DNA of 64,000 bases, taken from NCBI GenBank assembly GCA_003260075.1, contig QLIY01000155.1:1-64000 (forward strand), written 5' to 3'. Each line of letters begins with the position of its first letter. Position 1 is the stretch's first letter. Below are positions 43,219 through 56,300 of the stretch, piece after piece. The notes below the pieces were generated by a model. The model was given only the letters and a program-made list of their open reading frames with translations, had not been told where the DNA came from and did not search any database. The position numbers and the translations under genes are program-made. The DNA is from Phallusia mammillata (Eukaryota; Chordata; Ascidiacea; Phlebobranchia; Ascidiidae).

Positions 43219-46200
43219 ATGAAGTAAGTTCAAGTTTTATGTGCAAATTGTTCCGTTTTATGGACACAAACAACAACAAATGCTTTTGTTTTTATTCAGC
43301 GTTATCACAAAAATTCGGCTACTAAATGAAGTAAATGCCAAAGAGTTGAGACTTGGAGTTACGGGAACAAAATCATCATGGCATAATCAATACAAGGACA
43401 GCGCTTGGGTCTATGTCGGCAGTCTTCCGTATGAACTATCTGAAGGAGATGTCATCTGTGTTCTCTCACAGTAAGCCCATAAAGCACTTGTAACAGTTAA
43501 AACATGATTAAAAACAAATACATTCGAAGTTGGTCTTACAGTAATCCCATGATGCTATCATTACTTGCAAGTTGCAATAATCAAAACATACTTTAAATAT
43601 CAGTAAAATGTTCAAAATTGCTTCCAGCTTGTCCCAAGTTTGGCTGCTTATTAATGCCTTGATAGGCCCCCATCTGTTTTTAGTGATTTTTTTGTAAGTC
43701 AGTTAGCATTTTTGCTGTCACACTTGTAGTCTCAAGAAATCCGAAGATCACAATCTTTAAGGGTCTCCTGCATTTAGGACATGTGGCAATGGGGTGCTTC
43801 TGTTAACTTGTGATCTTATAGGCCCTTGTGCTTTTAGTGCTAGCAAGCTACAGTGTATTACTTTTCAGGTATGGTGAAATTATGAACATCAATATGATTC
43901 GGGGGGGGGGGAATGGGGTGCGTCTATTAACTTGCGATCTTATAGGCCCTTGTGCTTTTAGTGCTAGCATGCTAAACTGTATTACTTTTCAGGTATGGTG
44001 AAATTATGAACATCAATATGATTCGTGATAAGAAGACTGGAAAGTCAAAAGGTTTTGCTTTTGTCTGTTACGAGGATCAAAGAAGTACCATCCTGGCTGT
44101 TGATAATCTTAATGGAACGAAGGTAAGCCATAAAGTTTGTTTGAATAAACTACACTTAACCTTGGTTAATTTGGACCAGAATGGACCATCAAAATTGTCT
44201 AGATTAGGTGAAGATCCGAGTTAACCGATGTCAATTAGAAATCCTTTGTACCTCAAGTTTTTTCAGAGTTAGGTAAAGATCTGGATTGACTTAGGTTGAC
44301 TGTAGTAAATTAAACTGTTTGTATTACCCGAGTTTCTATCACAAAGAAGGAAATTATTAACTGTAGTTTGTAGTTACATATATGCAGTGGTGGGATTCAA
44401 ATTTTTTTCAGCCGGTTTTAGGGGGGGGGGATTAGGTAAAGATCTGAATTGACTTAGGTTGACTGTAGTAAATTAAACTGTTTGTAGTACCCGAGTTTCT
44501 ATCACAAAGAAGGAAATTATTAACCGGCTGAATCCCACCACTGTGTATATATATGTCTGTTGTGGTGCCAATGCTTTCTTCACCAATGTTTCATTCACAA
44601 AAAGATAAAAGGCCGGCAAATTCGAGTCGATCATATTATGGATTACAAAGTTCCAAAAGAGGATGAAGAAATTGATGAGTTAACGATGAAGATTCGGGAA
44701 AAAGGTGTCGCTCCTCACGTGATGAGGGAATATCAAGAGCCTGAAGTGGAGCAAGTTGAAGTGAAACAAGAAGTTGAGGAGATTGTCATCACAGATTCTG
44801 ATGATGTAGTTAAAGGTAAAACTTCATTCATTGTCCCATGCTGTGTGGGCTGTAGGGGTTGATGTAAATCAGTGGTTCTCAAACCTGGTTTTCGGGGCCG
44901 CATGCGGCTCCCAACTACTTATTTTGCGGCTCGGGGGGGGGGGAAGTTAAAGGTAAAATTTGATTCAGTTTGAAGTACCATGCTGTGTGGGCTAAAGGGG
45001 TTGATGTGAATACTTAATGCTCAAAACGTTGTGGGTTCCAAACTTGCTTTAAACCAGGGATGGGGAACCTGCGGCCCGCGGGCCGCATGTGGCCCGCTTG
45101 CCTTTTTAATGTGGCCCCCGTCACAATTTTAGTATACAACATAATTTTAGTATACAACATATTTTAGTATAGGTACAGTATACAACATAGTATAAAAAAC
45201 AATAAAATTTTTATGTACAAATATGTCCTTGAAATGACTTCGACACTTCTGGTAATCTCCCCATCCACATTATGACGCCAAACTTCTAAAAATTGCTACA
45301 CATTCAACCACTTGCTTTATTCGTGACGTAACAGTCACTCGATTGCCTCTCCTTGCAGTAACAAATCATTTGTCATGTGGTGTATTTTTTCGAATTGCGT
45401 TTAGAGCTGTTAGCGTGGATCCTTATATTGGTATTTTAAACATGTTCTTGGAAAAAAAGACAGATCGATATAATGGAGCTAGGGTATTCCAGAAAGAATG
45501 GACAAACTCTTATTTTTAGTCGAAATAAGTGATAAACCTGTATTATAATATTATAACACGGAATTTAACAAAATGTTTGGCCCGCCCGAAAATATTGTGC
45601 AATTCATGCGGCCCGCAGTGCTAAGTAGGTTCCCCACCCCTGCTTTAAACCAACTAGGTTCCCCAGAGTATGTAACGAGGGCAGAACTGTTCTGTCACAA
45701 TGAAACCTAAACAACAAAACAGAGTGATTCATGTATTTGCTGCTGCATGAACTAATTCAATGAAGATTCATCTCAAACACACAGGCAAAAAAGTCCTGAA
45801 ATTATGAATAAACTTGTAGTTAGAGAGAGCATTGGCTCAAGCTTTTTTCCCCTGAACCAAGTTTAAGACATAGATGAAAAGCTGGGATCGATGCTTCAGG
45901 GCTGATCCCATCTATGTCTTAACTGATTACTGGTCAAACTGGCGATCCCCTACTAGGAAGCTGACATGTGCAGCAAACTAGGCAGGCAACAGTGCTGGTG
46001 ATTCAAATTTCGGTGGGTTCAACACTGAATCTGTGTAGCTCAGTTGGTAGAGTGTGAGTGGGGGGGGGGTTACATTAAATAATTCACTGATATTTCATCT
46101 CAAACACACAGGCAAAAATTCCTGAAATCATGAGTAAAACTGTAGTTAGAGATAGCATTGGCTCAAGCTTTTTTCCCCTGATCCAAGTTTAAGACGTAGA

Positions 46201-47328
46201 TGAATAACTGGGATCGATGCTTCAGGGCTGATCCCATCTATGTCTTAACTGATTACTGGTCAAACTGGCGATCCCCGACTAGGAAGCTGACACCAGCATA
46301 CTAGGCAGGCAACGGTGCTGGTGATTCAAATTTTGGTGGGTTCAACACTGAATCTGTGTAGCTCAGTTGGTAGAGTGTGAGTGGGGGGGGGGGTTGATCG
46401 GGACCGAGATAGGAAACATAGAAGACGTCGGTCACGTTCAAGATAAATTTTGTTACTACTTGCAATTACAGTTATCGTGTTTATCAAAGGGGGGGGGGGC
46501 AGGTTAGATTTTTCCAGCCTATGCCTTGCCATAGGGTAGTAAATGTTTGGTTACTGGCTGATTCGGTATGGCGCCTTCAATGGGCCTGGCATACTGTGAT
46601 TGCTAATCCAAGTTATTTGTTGGTGTTGCAGAAAGGGGGGGGGGACAGGTTAGATTTTTCCAGCCTATGCCTTGCCATAGGGTAGTGAATGTTTCGTTAC
46701 TGGCTGATTCGGTATGGCGCCTTCCATGGGCATGGCATACTGTGATTGCTAATCCAAGTTATTTGTTGGTGTTGCAGAAAAGAAAAAGAAACACAAAAAA
46801 GAAAAGAAGAAGAAAAAGGGATTAAGCTTCCTCAAAGAAACACCGAGTGATAAACTTAAGAAACACAAACACAAAGAATCGGACTCAAGAAAAAAGTCGA
46901 CAAATTCAGATGAAGAAGGAAATGTAGAGAGATATAAACATAAACGGTCACATGATTCATCCGAAGAAGATGTTCAGGAAAAAAGATCCAAGAACAAAGA
47001 TGTGAAAAGAAGATCAAGTGTAGATCGGGACAATCGAGAATCACACAAACACAAAACTGGTAGAAGACATGATGATGATGGTCGTCAACAAAGGGGGGGG
47101 GGTCAGGAAAAAAGATCCAAGAACAAAGATGTGAAAAGAAGGTCTAGTGTAGATCGGGACAATCGAGAATCAAACAAACACAAAACTGGTAGAAGACATG
47201 ATGATGATGGTCGTCAACAAAAAACTCACCGCTATCATGAAGACGACAGGAGAGAAAGAAAAAAAGAACGAAGTATTGATCGCGACCGAGATAGAAAACA
47301 TAGAAGACGTCGGTCACGTTCGAGATAA
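43219..47328 (+). CDS. RBMX2: RNA-binding motif protein X-linked 2 (spliceosomal RES/Bact factor)
   Basis: Five coding exons: 43219-43223 (only ATGAA), 43300-43470, 43993-44122, 44605-44815, 46778-47328; 355 residues as written. The five-base first exon ends at a perfect gtaagt donor and restores the start MNVITKIRLLNEVN, parallel to vertebrate RBMX2. One RRM: RNP2 AWVYVGSLPYEL and RNP1 KSKGFAFVCYED. Then the conserved linker IKGRQIRVDHIMDYKVPK and an acidic then very basic Lys/Arg/Ser tail. The family (yeast Ist3/Snu17) acts in pre-mRNA splicing. The last exon contains G10 (47093-47102) between two in-frame copies of about 45 residues, almost certainly an assembly duplication; the real protein should be about 45 residues shorter. 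Confidence 0.94.
43760..44040. repeat. Duplicate of RBMX2 exon 3 start
   Basis: About 43781-43900 and 43912-44024 are copies around G11 at 43901-43911. The first has the acceptor and 32 nt of exon 3 and is then cut; the second is complete. Confidence 0.85.
44385..44543. mobile_element. hAT-type MITE interrupted by a poly-G junction
   Basis: Left end cagtggtgggattca, right end ggctgaatcccaccactg. Between them lie G10 (44421-44430) and a copy of 44271-44355. This looks like one haplotype with and one without internal sequence placed in series. RBMX2 intron 3. Confidence 0.6.
45055..45642. mobile_element. hAT (Charlie-like) non-autonomous element, 588 bp
   Basis: Starts cagggatggggaacctgcgg and ends taggttccccacccctg. 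Perfect CTTTAAAC duplications lie at 45047-45054 and 45643-45650. GC-rich ggcccgc ends. No transposase. In RBMX2 intron 4. Confidence 0.88.
45830..46393. repeat. Duplicated SINE-like block with tRNA-like heads
   Basis: Two copies of about 300 bp (ggctcaagcttttttcccct onward), each ending gtagctcagttggtagagtg (a tRNA A-box-like head) cut by a G run (46060-46069 and 46383-46393). RBMX2 intron 4. Confidence 0.65.
46394..46488 (+). pseudogene. Stray copy of the RBMX2 3' end
   Basis: Between two G11 runs sits a copy of the last about 48 coding bases of RBMX2, its stop and 3' UTR start (compare 47276-47370), upstream of the real last exon. Gene order makes this an assembly fragment rather than a gene copy. 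Confidence 0.8.
46500..46777. repeat. Duplicate of RBMX2 intron 4 end
   Basis: Copies 46500-46634 and 46645-46781 flank G10 at 46635-46644. The first ends just past the acceptor gttgcag. The block also contains the SINE tail gctgattcggtatggcgcct. Confidence 0.8.
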
Positions 47329-48585
47329 ATTTTGTTACTACTTGCAATTACAGTTATCGTGTTTATCAAATTCTTACTGCCAAACATTACCAAACAAGTT
47401 TTTACCATTTTGTATTTGGTTCTTGCTTTGCCTACAATAAGTTATGAGAACAATTTGGCTTGTCAACACAACTTACTTTGAGAAAAAATGGATTGAGTGA
47501 AGGCTTTGGTCACTGTTGTTTGTAATATTGTCCCAAGCAACAAACTTTGAATTGTATTACAGTTTAAGACCAATACAAACATAGCCAGTGATGCTCACCT
47601 CAAAATAACTTTATTAAACGTTTGGTATTCCACCATGCAAAGCAAAATTTATTAAACAGCTATAAAGTATTTATTTTTAAAGGTAGCAATTGGGGGGGGG
47701 GCTTTAAGACCGATACAAACATAGCCAGTGATGTTCACCTCAAAATAACTTTATTAAACGTTTGATACCACCATGCAAAGTAAAATTTATTAAACAGCTA
47801 TAAAGTATTTATTTTTAAAGGTAGCAATTGGTCTTGTACTCTGTAAAAAAGGAGTAAGTCACATAAAATAGGCGATTTAGAACAAAAATTCATTTTTCAA
47901 AAGTTTGCAGTACAGTTATATCCTTACCCACTTTTTATTACAATGGAACCCATCGTTTACTGTCACATAGCATTAAAACATTAATTTTAAAGTGGGGGGG
48001 GGGGCCCACTTCTTATTACCATTGAACCCATCGTTTACTGTCACATAGCATTAAAACATTAATTTTAAAGTAAAGGTGATTAAATTATTATAAAGGAAGA
48101 AAGGCAAATAGGTTAGACAAAATTGCACACAATTCAACAATACAAAGTCCATATTTACTGACTACCTCAAACTGGTGAGATGTTAGAATGTTTTACACAA
48201 CATTCATATGAGCAGTTGGTATTGTTAAGGGGGGGGGGGTAATACAAAGTCCATATTTACTGACTACCTCAAACTGGTGAGACGTTAGAATGTTTTACAC
48301 AACATTCATATGAGCAGTTGGTATTGTTAAGCAACAAAAGCCAGAGACTATAAAAGACAATGTGAAACAATAAAACGACTTAAACATGGTGTAACATTGT
48401 CACAAAAAAGGCTGTTTGGTCCCCTGTGGACCTCGCTGAAAGATTTCCATGTTACCCAAATTTGACTACATGTCTTGAAGTTTAGTAGTGTGCATTCAGC
48501 AAAAAAATCCATCTTATAGCAGTCAGTATCATTTCATTCTTCATCTTGTGCTGCTAACACATGAAGGCAGCGTAAGCGAGATTTA
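47329..48585. other. Convergent 3' flanks of RBMX2 and RALBP1
   Basis: Three duplications in a row around G runs at 47692-47701, 47994-48004 and 48230-48239. Collapsing them leaves roughly 0.8 kb of intergenic DNA. A minus-strand aataaa near 47800 could serve RALBP1. Confidence 0.5.
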
Positions 48586-49036
48586 TCATGACACTGTGAT
48601 CCCAGTGCTTAAATGTTCCTCTTCAATTGTTTGTTGGTGTTTGTAAACCATACATCGCAGTCGAACTTTTGCTTCAACTACTGCTTCACGCTCATCATGG
48701 ATTGAACGATTCAAGGCCTCATTTTTTCTCTCGACGTCGCGATTGGCTTTTAGCAGGTCGTCACGGATACGAATGAGGGGGGGGGGCCTCGTCGTCCGAT
48801 TCATCAGAAGTGCTGTTGTTCTCAGCGACTGGAGAAAGTCCTGAATGCACAAAAACTTGTTTAGGTGTTAAGTATTGTAAGTATTGCAAGTATTAAGATC
48901 GGTGAAATTCATAACAATGCAAATTTGCACTCAATGTTTTACAATTAAAAAAAAATAAGAAAAAACAACAATTTGGAGTGTAAAAACTCTTCAAGCTATA
49001 TTTAAAAGGGCTAAATTGCAGAAAACCATTTAAAAC

Positions 49037-49067
<31 letters not shown>

Positions 49068-50224
49068 ACTGCTTCACGCTCATCGTGGATCGAACGATTC
49101 AAAGCCTCATTTTTTCTCTCGACGTCGCGATTGGCTTTGAGCAGGTCGTCACGGATACGAATGAGTTCTTCAATTTCTGCCTCATCGTCCGACTCATCAG
49201 AAGTGCTGTTGTTCTCAGCGACTGGAGAAAGTCCTGGATGCACAAAATAATGTTTACATGTTAAGTATTGCAAGTAATGCATTAGGATGAAATTCATAAC
49301 AATGCAAATTTGCACTCAATGCTTTTACAAAACAAAATTTTGAGTGTAAAAACTCTTCAAGTCATATTTGAAAGGGCCAAATTGGGGAAAAGGGGGGGGG
49401 GTGGTATTAAAAGGGCAATTTTAACCCTTCCAAAAACTTATTTAGATGTGAAACATTAAAGATAATGCATTCAGTATGGTGAAATTCTTAACATAGCAAA
49501 TTTGCACTTAACGCTTTCGATTAATAAAGCAAGTCTATTTGGGCCGTTATTTTCCTCATTAAAATTATGAACAGATCGATGTATAGTATTCCGAAATGCT
49601 TTTACAGTTAAAAACATAGCTTTGGTGCTAAACTTATAAACTTATTTCCCCATTAAACTTATGAACAGACTAAAAGAAATAGCAAAACTAAAAAAATAAG
49701 GGGTGTAAAAACTCTTCAAGTCATATTTGAAAGGGCCAAATTGGGGAAAAACTGATAAACTTTGGTGCCAAACACCTGTGCAATTTGAACCATTCAAGTG
49801 AAAAGCCATCTCACCTTCATTTGTATGTTCTGTCCCATCGTCAAGAAGTTCTCCACCACTTAAAATATCATCAGAAGATTCAGTTGCAAGTGATACTGAT
49901 TCCACTTGCTGGTTTTGACTGAAACAAAAGCAAGTTAAAGTTAAAACATTTTCTCCACCCTAAAAAGTTTGTCCATTTCTCAGTTATTGTTAAAAATAGA
50001 AATGGAGTGCTAAATTGCTAACTCAAACTTGCATGTGGTGAATGCTGTGACAATTTAGTGCGTTAAATCAATCTTATTTCAATGTAATCTTATTTCAGAA
50101 CCCTATATAAGTTTATTGATGAATATAATGCCCCAAATCAATGTAAAACCTGACATGCTTAATTATTCAAACGTTTTGGCGATTTCTCATGCCATCATTA
50201 GTGATATGAATCACGGTTACTGCA

Positions 50225-50306
<82 letters not shown>

Positions 50307-53300
50307 TATATAAGTTTATTGATGAATATAATGACCCAAATCAATGTAAAACCTGACATGCTTAATTATTCAAACGTTTTGGTGATTGCTCATGCCATCA
50401 TTAGTGATATGAATCAACGTTACTGCAGTTACTGAAGTATCCCATGAAAAGATAGTCATTGGCATGACAAGGACTTTGGTTTAGTATTCAATGAGACTGA
50501 TCACTAGAATCTCATTTAAACACAATTGCTTTAAGTCAATTTTAAATCAAGGCAATACGCATAAACTGTTTAAATTATGTTCCTAACCTTTCAAGATCTG
50601 CCAAAATCCCCATCAGTCTTTCCAATTCCTCTGTTTCAGCTCGGATCCTTTGATTGAGTTCCTGCTGCATTATTAGCAGTTCCTCCTGTGAAAATAAATT
50701 GTACTTGTTATAGCAGAACAATTGCCGTATATATAAGAATGAGTTTCATGGAAATATTGGCAAGTTATGTATTTAGTGTGTCAGTATTAAAAAGCAAAAA
50801 AAAAATCCCAGATGAACAAAGTTGCCAAAAGGCTACCACCAATTAGTTGGTGAAGTCTACAGATTAACAGATTAAAAATGTTTGAAACTCGAAAACAGTC
50901 TCACACAGAATCAGTTGGTACAAGTAAAATAAGAAAAAGTGATTGCATGTTCCGCCACTGTTACTTACTACCAAAAAACTTGTTCAACTACTCAACATCT
51001 GAGCGTTTGCTACAAAATAATAGATTCCTTAAAACTGATAGGTTTGAAAATCCCCATCAAATATCAAAGCCAGTCCAAGCTTTAAGCAATCCACTTAATC
51101 CACTTAGCAGGTTTATGGTAACACTTAAAGAATCTAAAACTTTTGGGGGGGGGGTGCAATCCACTTAGCAGGTTTATGGTAACACTTAAAGAATCTAAAA
51201 CTTTTAGTGTCCTCTCCCACCTGTTCCACCATAGCTTCTCGTTCCTCTTCCAGGAGAAGTTGGATTACCTCCGGATCATCCTCTTGAAGTTCGTCATCAT
51301 CTTCCAGTTGATCTTGAGAAACATCTTCAGAAACTTTCTCTACTGTTTCAGCGCTGTTTTGAGACTCCATCTACATAAAATAAACAATAGATAATTCTTT
51401 ATGTACAGTAGTTACATATAAAACATATTAGGCCTAGATTGGATGTAAGTAGATTTGCCAAGGTTTGTGCAATCACACAGATGACTCCTATTGCATGCAA
51501 CAGGCTTCAGCAGTGGTCAGCAAAAGCGACACGTGCCAATTTACTTGTTATTTCCATGTGGCAATGACTTGAGTAATAGTGGTTTGTGCCAGTTCATATC
51601 AATTTTAAGAAGAGAGCGGGGGGGGGGATCCTATTGCATGCAACAGGCTTCAGCCGTGGTCAGCAAAAGCGACACATGCCAATTTACTTGTTATTTCCAT
51701 GTGGCAATGACTTCACGTGCCAACATTTTTCTGAGTAATAGTGGTTTGTGCCAGTTCATATCAATTTTAAGAAGAGAGCAGAAAAAAGGCAACATTTCTT
51801 GGTTATGTCGCATTGTCATTGTTAAGGCTTGCAAGGTATTCAATTATTAAGTGTTTTGTAAACAACCACATAGGGTCTTTTATGCTTTCGATAATGTTTA
51901 AACAATGCGCTTAACCGACAGAAACTGGAAAAAGAAATAGGTTATGAGATTGACCAGTGTGCAAGTAACTGAATTTATCTGAAACTGTATTATGTTGATT
52001 GATTGGACTGGTAAAAATGCAGTTTGAATTAACCCGACTGAGTTAGAAATCGACATACTTAACAAATGAAAACAATGTTGCCTTTTGTAAAAGCAAATGA
52101 AGCATAATGTTTGACTTATGTATAAAAGTTTGTATTTGGTTTCAACAGCTAAAACATAATCCAGGTGATAGCAAGTGGGGGGGGGGGAGCAAATGAAGCC
52201 TAATGTTTGACTTGTGCTTAAAAATTTGTATTTGGTTTCAACAGCTAAAACATAATCCAGGTGATAGCAAGTTTAAGTCATACACCTCTACTGACCTTTT
52301 GGCTTCTGCTTCCTGGACTTGAACCTTGTAACTTTCGTCTTTCCAGTGTTAAGTTATTTAGCTTGGTTTGCGATTGTTCCTTCTTGAAGTTACGGTTCTA
52401 GAAAAGTGAATTCCACCATTAGGGATTGTATATAAAGTTGTACTAATACAGAAATCGTCCTGATCCACGGAAGCTCAACACACGATTTCTGTTACATATA
52501 TTAACATAACCTAGCCAACAAATTCAGCACACTCTATTTCCTGTTTAGGACGGATGATGCCATATTTTTGGGTGATATCGGTTGTGGTTTGCAATAAGAA
52601 ATACACAGACTGATTTGGGTGTGCTGAAATTGACAGCTAAGTAATTAGGAATTGTTTGTTACAAATCATAGTAAGCCAGGCCTATTAAAGGCGTTACACC
52701 GAATCAGCTGGTCCCCCAAGCATTCCCATATAGCAAGGCACAGGTTAGGAAAATCTAGCCTGCGGTGGGATTCGAACCCATGACAGGAGTCTTTCCGGGA
52801 CTAGAACTCTACCAACTACAAGATAAACAGGTTTGAGTTGTTTAATAAATTTCATACCAGTCGTTTAAGTTGTGTAAGAATCCTCTGAACTTCCCAAAGT
52901 CGCTCATCCTTCATCCTGTCCTTGCAACCAGCCTAAGTTCAAAATAAATGTCATAAATGTCTGGAGCGACGCTTGGCTGGCATTCAACTTGATTATGTTA
53001 ATGGAGTCTTGTTTCATAACAATGTACCAAAGGCGACTTTTCTAGCAAAGGCTTGATGTAGTTATAATATATAGTCGTTGGCAAAAGTTTGAAGTAATTA
53101 TTGTGCATAAGTTGTAGCAGTAAAATATGGTGCATAAGTTTTTCTTGTGCATTTATTGTTGTTACATTACTTCCATTGTAATTCGTTATTGATGCTGTTG
53201 GGGCCTTGCAGCAGACAAGACAATGCAATTGTGTATAATAATTGAAACAATTAACAAAAGCCGGCACTAAACGCATGTTTGCGAGATTGCTGGCCGCACT

Positions 53301-56300
53301 GAAAGTGTCAACACATTGTGCAAATAACTTGACACATTAAAAATGCAGCACCATGGATATCAAATAAAATACACAGAGACTCATAGTAATGGGAAAGCAT
53401 AAAATTATTCAGGTCATTATGATTGTGTTTAGGTACAGTGACATTTAGTGGCATTCTATGTCGATGATCACTGAGACTACTTGTTGACTGATTCTAATTC
53501 AGAAGCACTGTTGCTTCATTAATAATAGTTTAAGTACGAAATATTTACATGGACTTGTGTGTGAAGTCTGTTGAGCAAAAATTCTTGTCTTGCAATTTCG
53601 GCCACAACTTCATTCGGTTCAACTGGAAATTGGGGAGTTGTAGCCCAATCTTGCCACCGCATCGGTTTCACCAACTTCTTAATCTCAAATCCTTCAAACA
53701 CGTCCTTACTTGGAAATAAATAAAAATAAAGAGGGATCACAGGTGTTAAGGTGAGTATCTTCATACTGGGATCAGCCTAGGTGTTAAGAAATACAATCAA
53801 ATTTTGAATAGAACTGAGATAATGTAAATGTTAAATGAGAAGTAGATTTCTTTAATTGGCAATTTAAACAGTTGAAAACTTCTATGCTTGATATACGGTT
53901 TGGATTCGGTAGAACGGCTTCAATAGGCCTGGCATACTATAATTTACAAATGAGTAGGCCACGTTTGCTGGTCCGCATCGACGCTTCAGGGCTGATACGA
54001 TTTTTTTCATGTTAGCTTAAAAACATTTACAGACAACTTGAAATAACATAATATATGTTTTGCCAAGAAAGTCAATAAGGCTTTGAACAATTGTAAAAAT
54101 ATATTGAAGATTGACAACAAAAATGGCAGAGTAAGACTTCACTACATAACACATACGACGTTTTTAATGATAAGTTTGTTTGCAATAGATGAAGAACATT
54201 TTTGCGGGTTCAGGAAAAAACACAACAGCACTTAATCTCTTACCAATGCATGAAGAAAACATTGAGCACTCTATGGCTGATGTGTAGAGTTGGACTGAGT
54301 GGGGGGGGGGGTGTTGAAGATTGACAACAAAACTGGCAGAGTAAGACTTCACTACATAACACATAAGACGTTTTTTGATGATAAGTTTGTTTGCAATAGA
54401 TGAAGAACATTTTTGCAGGTTCAGGAAAAAACACAACAGCATTTAATCTCTTACCAATGCATAAAGAAAACATTGAGCACTCTATGGCTGATGTGTAGAG
54501 TTGGACTGAGTACAATCGAAATGTTTTGTATCGTCATTTTGCTGAAATGTTCGAGTCGAATAATGTTGTCGAAGTGAATGATCAACCAAGACACAAGAAT
54601 TCGATTACAATCTGGAAGTTTTGTCATCAAGTCACGGAAACCCTGCATACATAAAATATATCAAAGTTTATTGATTATGTTGTTTCTATGTTGCATGACA
54701 CATAACTACTATGTTTTAAAATTAGGTATTTTTATTTGTATTATAGTTGTGTGTATACATAAAATACATAATGCCCACAGGATTAATGAATTTGTCATTC
54801 AACTGGTATTTTTTTCCCTTGCTCTGAAGAAGCCCTACCATTCTGGTGGGAACATCAGCAAAAATACAAGTTCTTGAAAAAACAACTAGTATTTTGCTTA
54901 GCATCACACCAGTTGAATGAATTTGTTAAATGTAAAACCTTGTAGACGAAATGCCCACAAGATATTAAAAACACAGATAGTCAATCAAACACTTCTATAG
55001 GTATGAAAATGCTGAATGATTACACTTTATTTTCAGATAATGCTGGCAAAACTCTGATTTAAAAAAGTTTTAAAGTGCAAAAAATTCTCTTAACATGCAA
55101 GATCTAAATGAGACCTGTATTTTTTCTGCCTTGCTGTGTTTGCTTGCCACGTCCTCAAACTCTCTGCAGTATTCATTCGTCAATATGTGATCGGGAAGTT
55201 CTCTCAGGTAAGCTTTGAGGACTCCTGCTATTGTGTAAGGCTCGAATGCGTTCAAGTCTGGAGTCATCTCACTAAAGAAGCAAAAGATTTATATTTAGCA
55301 GTAAATACATAAAATCAATAATAAAGTTGGTATGTTGTTGCAATGTTTAATTAGTGTATACACGCAATGTTCAACACATCCCCCTAAAAAAGCACAAGAT
55401 ATGTCAACTTATCCATGCACTGAATAGAAGGGAATTAAATCTCACAGAGAAATTGTAATTTTACATAGTTACCGCGTGAGCTTCAAACAGTTCAAACATA
55501 TGACTTTTACAGAATATATACAAGGACAGTTAAAAGGCAAATTGACTGGTGTGTGAGATTTATAACCTTTACTTACCAGTTATACATCTTAATCAGTTCA
55601 TCCATTTTGGTCTTAATCCCAGATATTCTGTAGATCCCTTCGGGGGGGGGGGACTCACAGAGAAATTGTAATTTTACAAAGTTACTGGGTGAGCTTCAAA
55701 CATATGACTTTTACAAAATATATACAAGGACAGTTAAAAGGCAAATTGACTGGTGTGTGAGGTTTATAACCTTTACTTACCAGTTGTACATCTTAATTAG
55801 TTCATCCATTTTGGTCTTAATCCCAGATATTCTGTAGATCCCTTCGCTCTTTAAACCTCTTTCCTCCACTGCATCCAAACACTCTCTGACCACCGCAGGA
55901 AGAGGAATGTTGTCATGGTAACCAGTCCTTTCCACAGCTTCTTGCAGTGATTTCCCGAAAATTGGGTTGACAACTGCCACACAGAATATATGAGATACAC
56001 AAATAATATTTTAAAATTATGTGTGATAAACCTATTGGCTAACTAAACGCCCAAACCATAGAATAACTTGGTTGTTTATCACCAAAATTCAAGCTTCTCA
56101 TAGTTGTTTACAACCCAGTCTTCATGTAACAGTTTACACACTATCTTTTTATCGTTTTTTTTTTAAAACTAGAGCATACCTAGCTAAGTAACGTGGGGCC
56201 ATGAATTTTAAATAAGGTTAATCAGAAACATAGCTGTTAGCCAGAATATATGGAATCCACCGAACATGGTGTTACAACTACAATCATCACAATTACATAC

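Noticed and set aside
46034..46053. Functional tRNA gene
   Set aside because: Only an A-box-like head is present and it is cut by a G run; B-box and acceptor stem are missing in order, so it is SINE-derived.
46394..46488. RBMX2 processed pseudogene
   Set aside because: Bounded on both sides by G11 and containing intact 3' UTR; fits a misplaced contig fragment.
50116..50313. Poly-glycine frame near RALBP1
   Set aside because: G79 run between two copies of intronic DNA.
52740..52833. Genuine minus-strand tRNA gene
   Set aside because: A and B boxes are present but no convincing cloverleaf, and the same unit with a conserved non-tRNA body occurs elsewhere, so it is a SINE.
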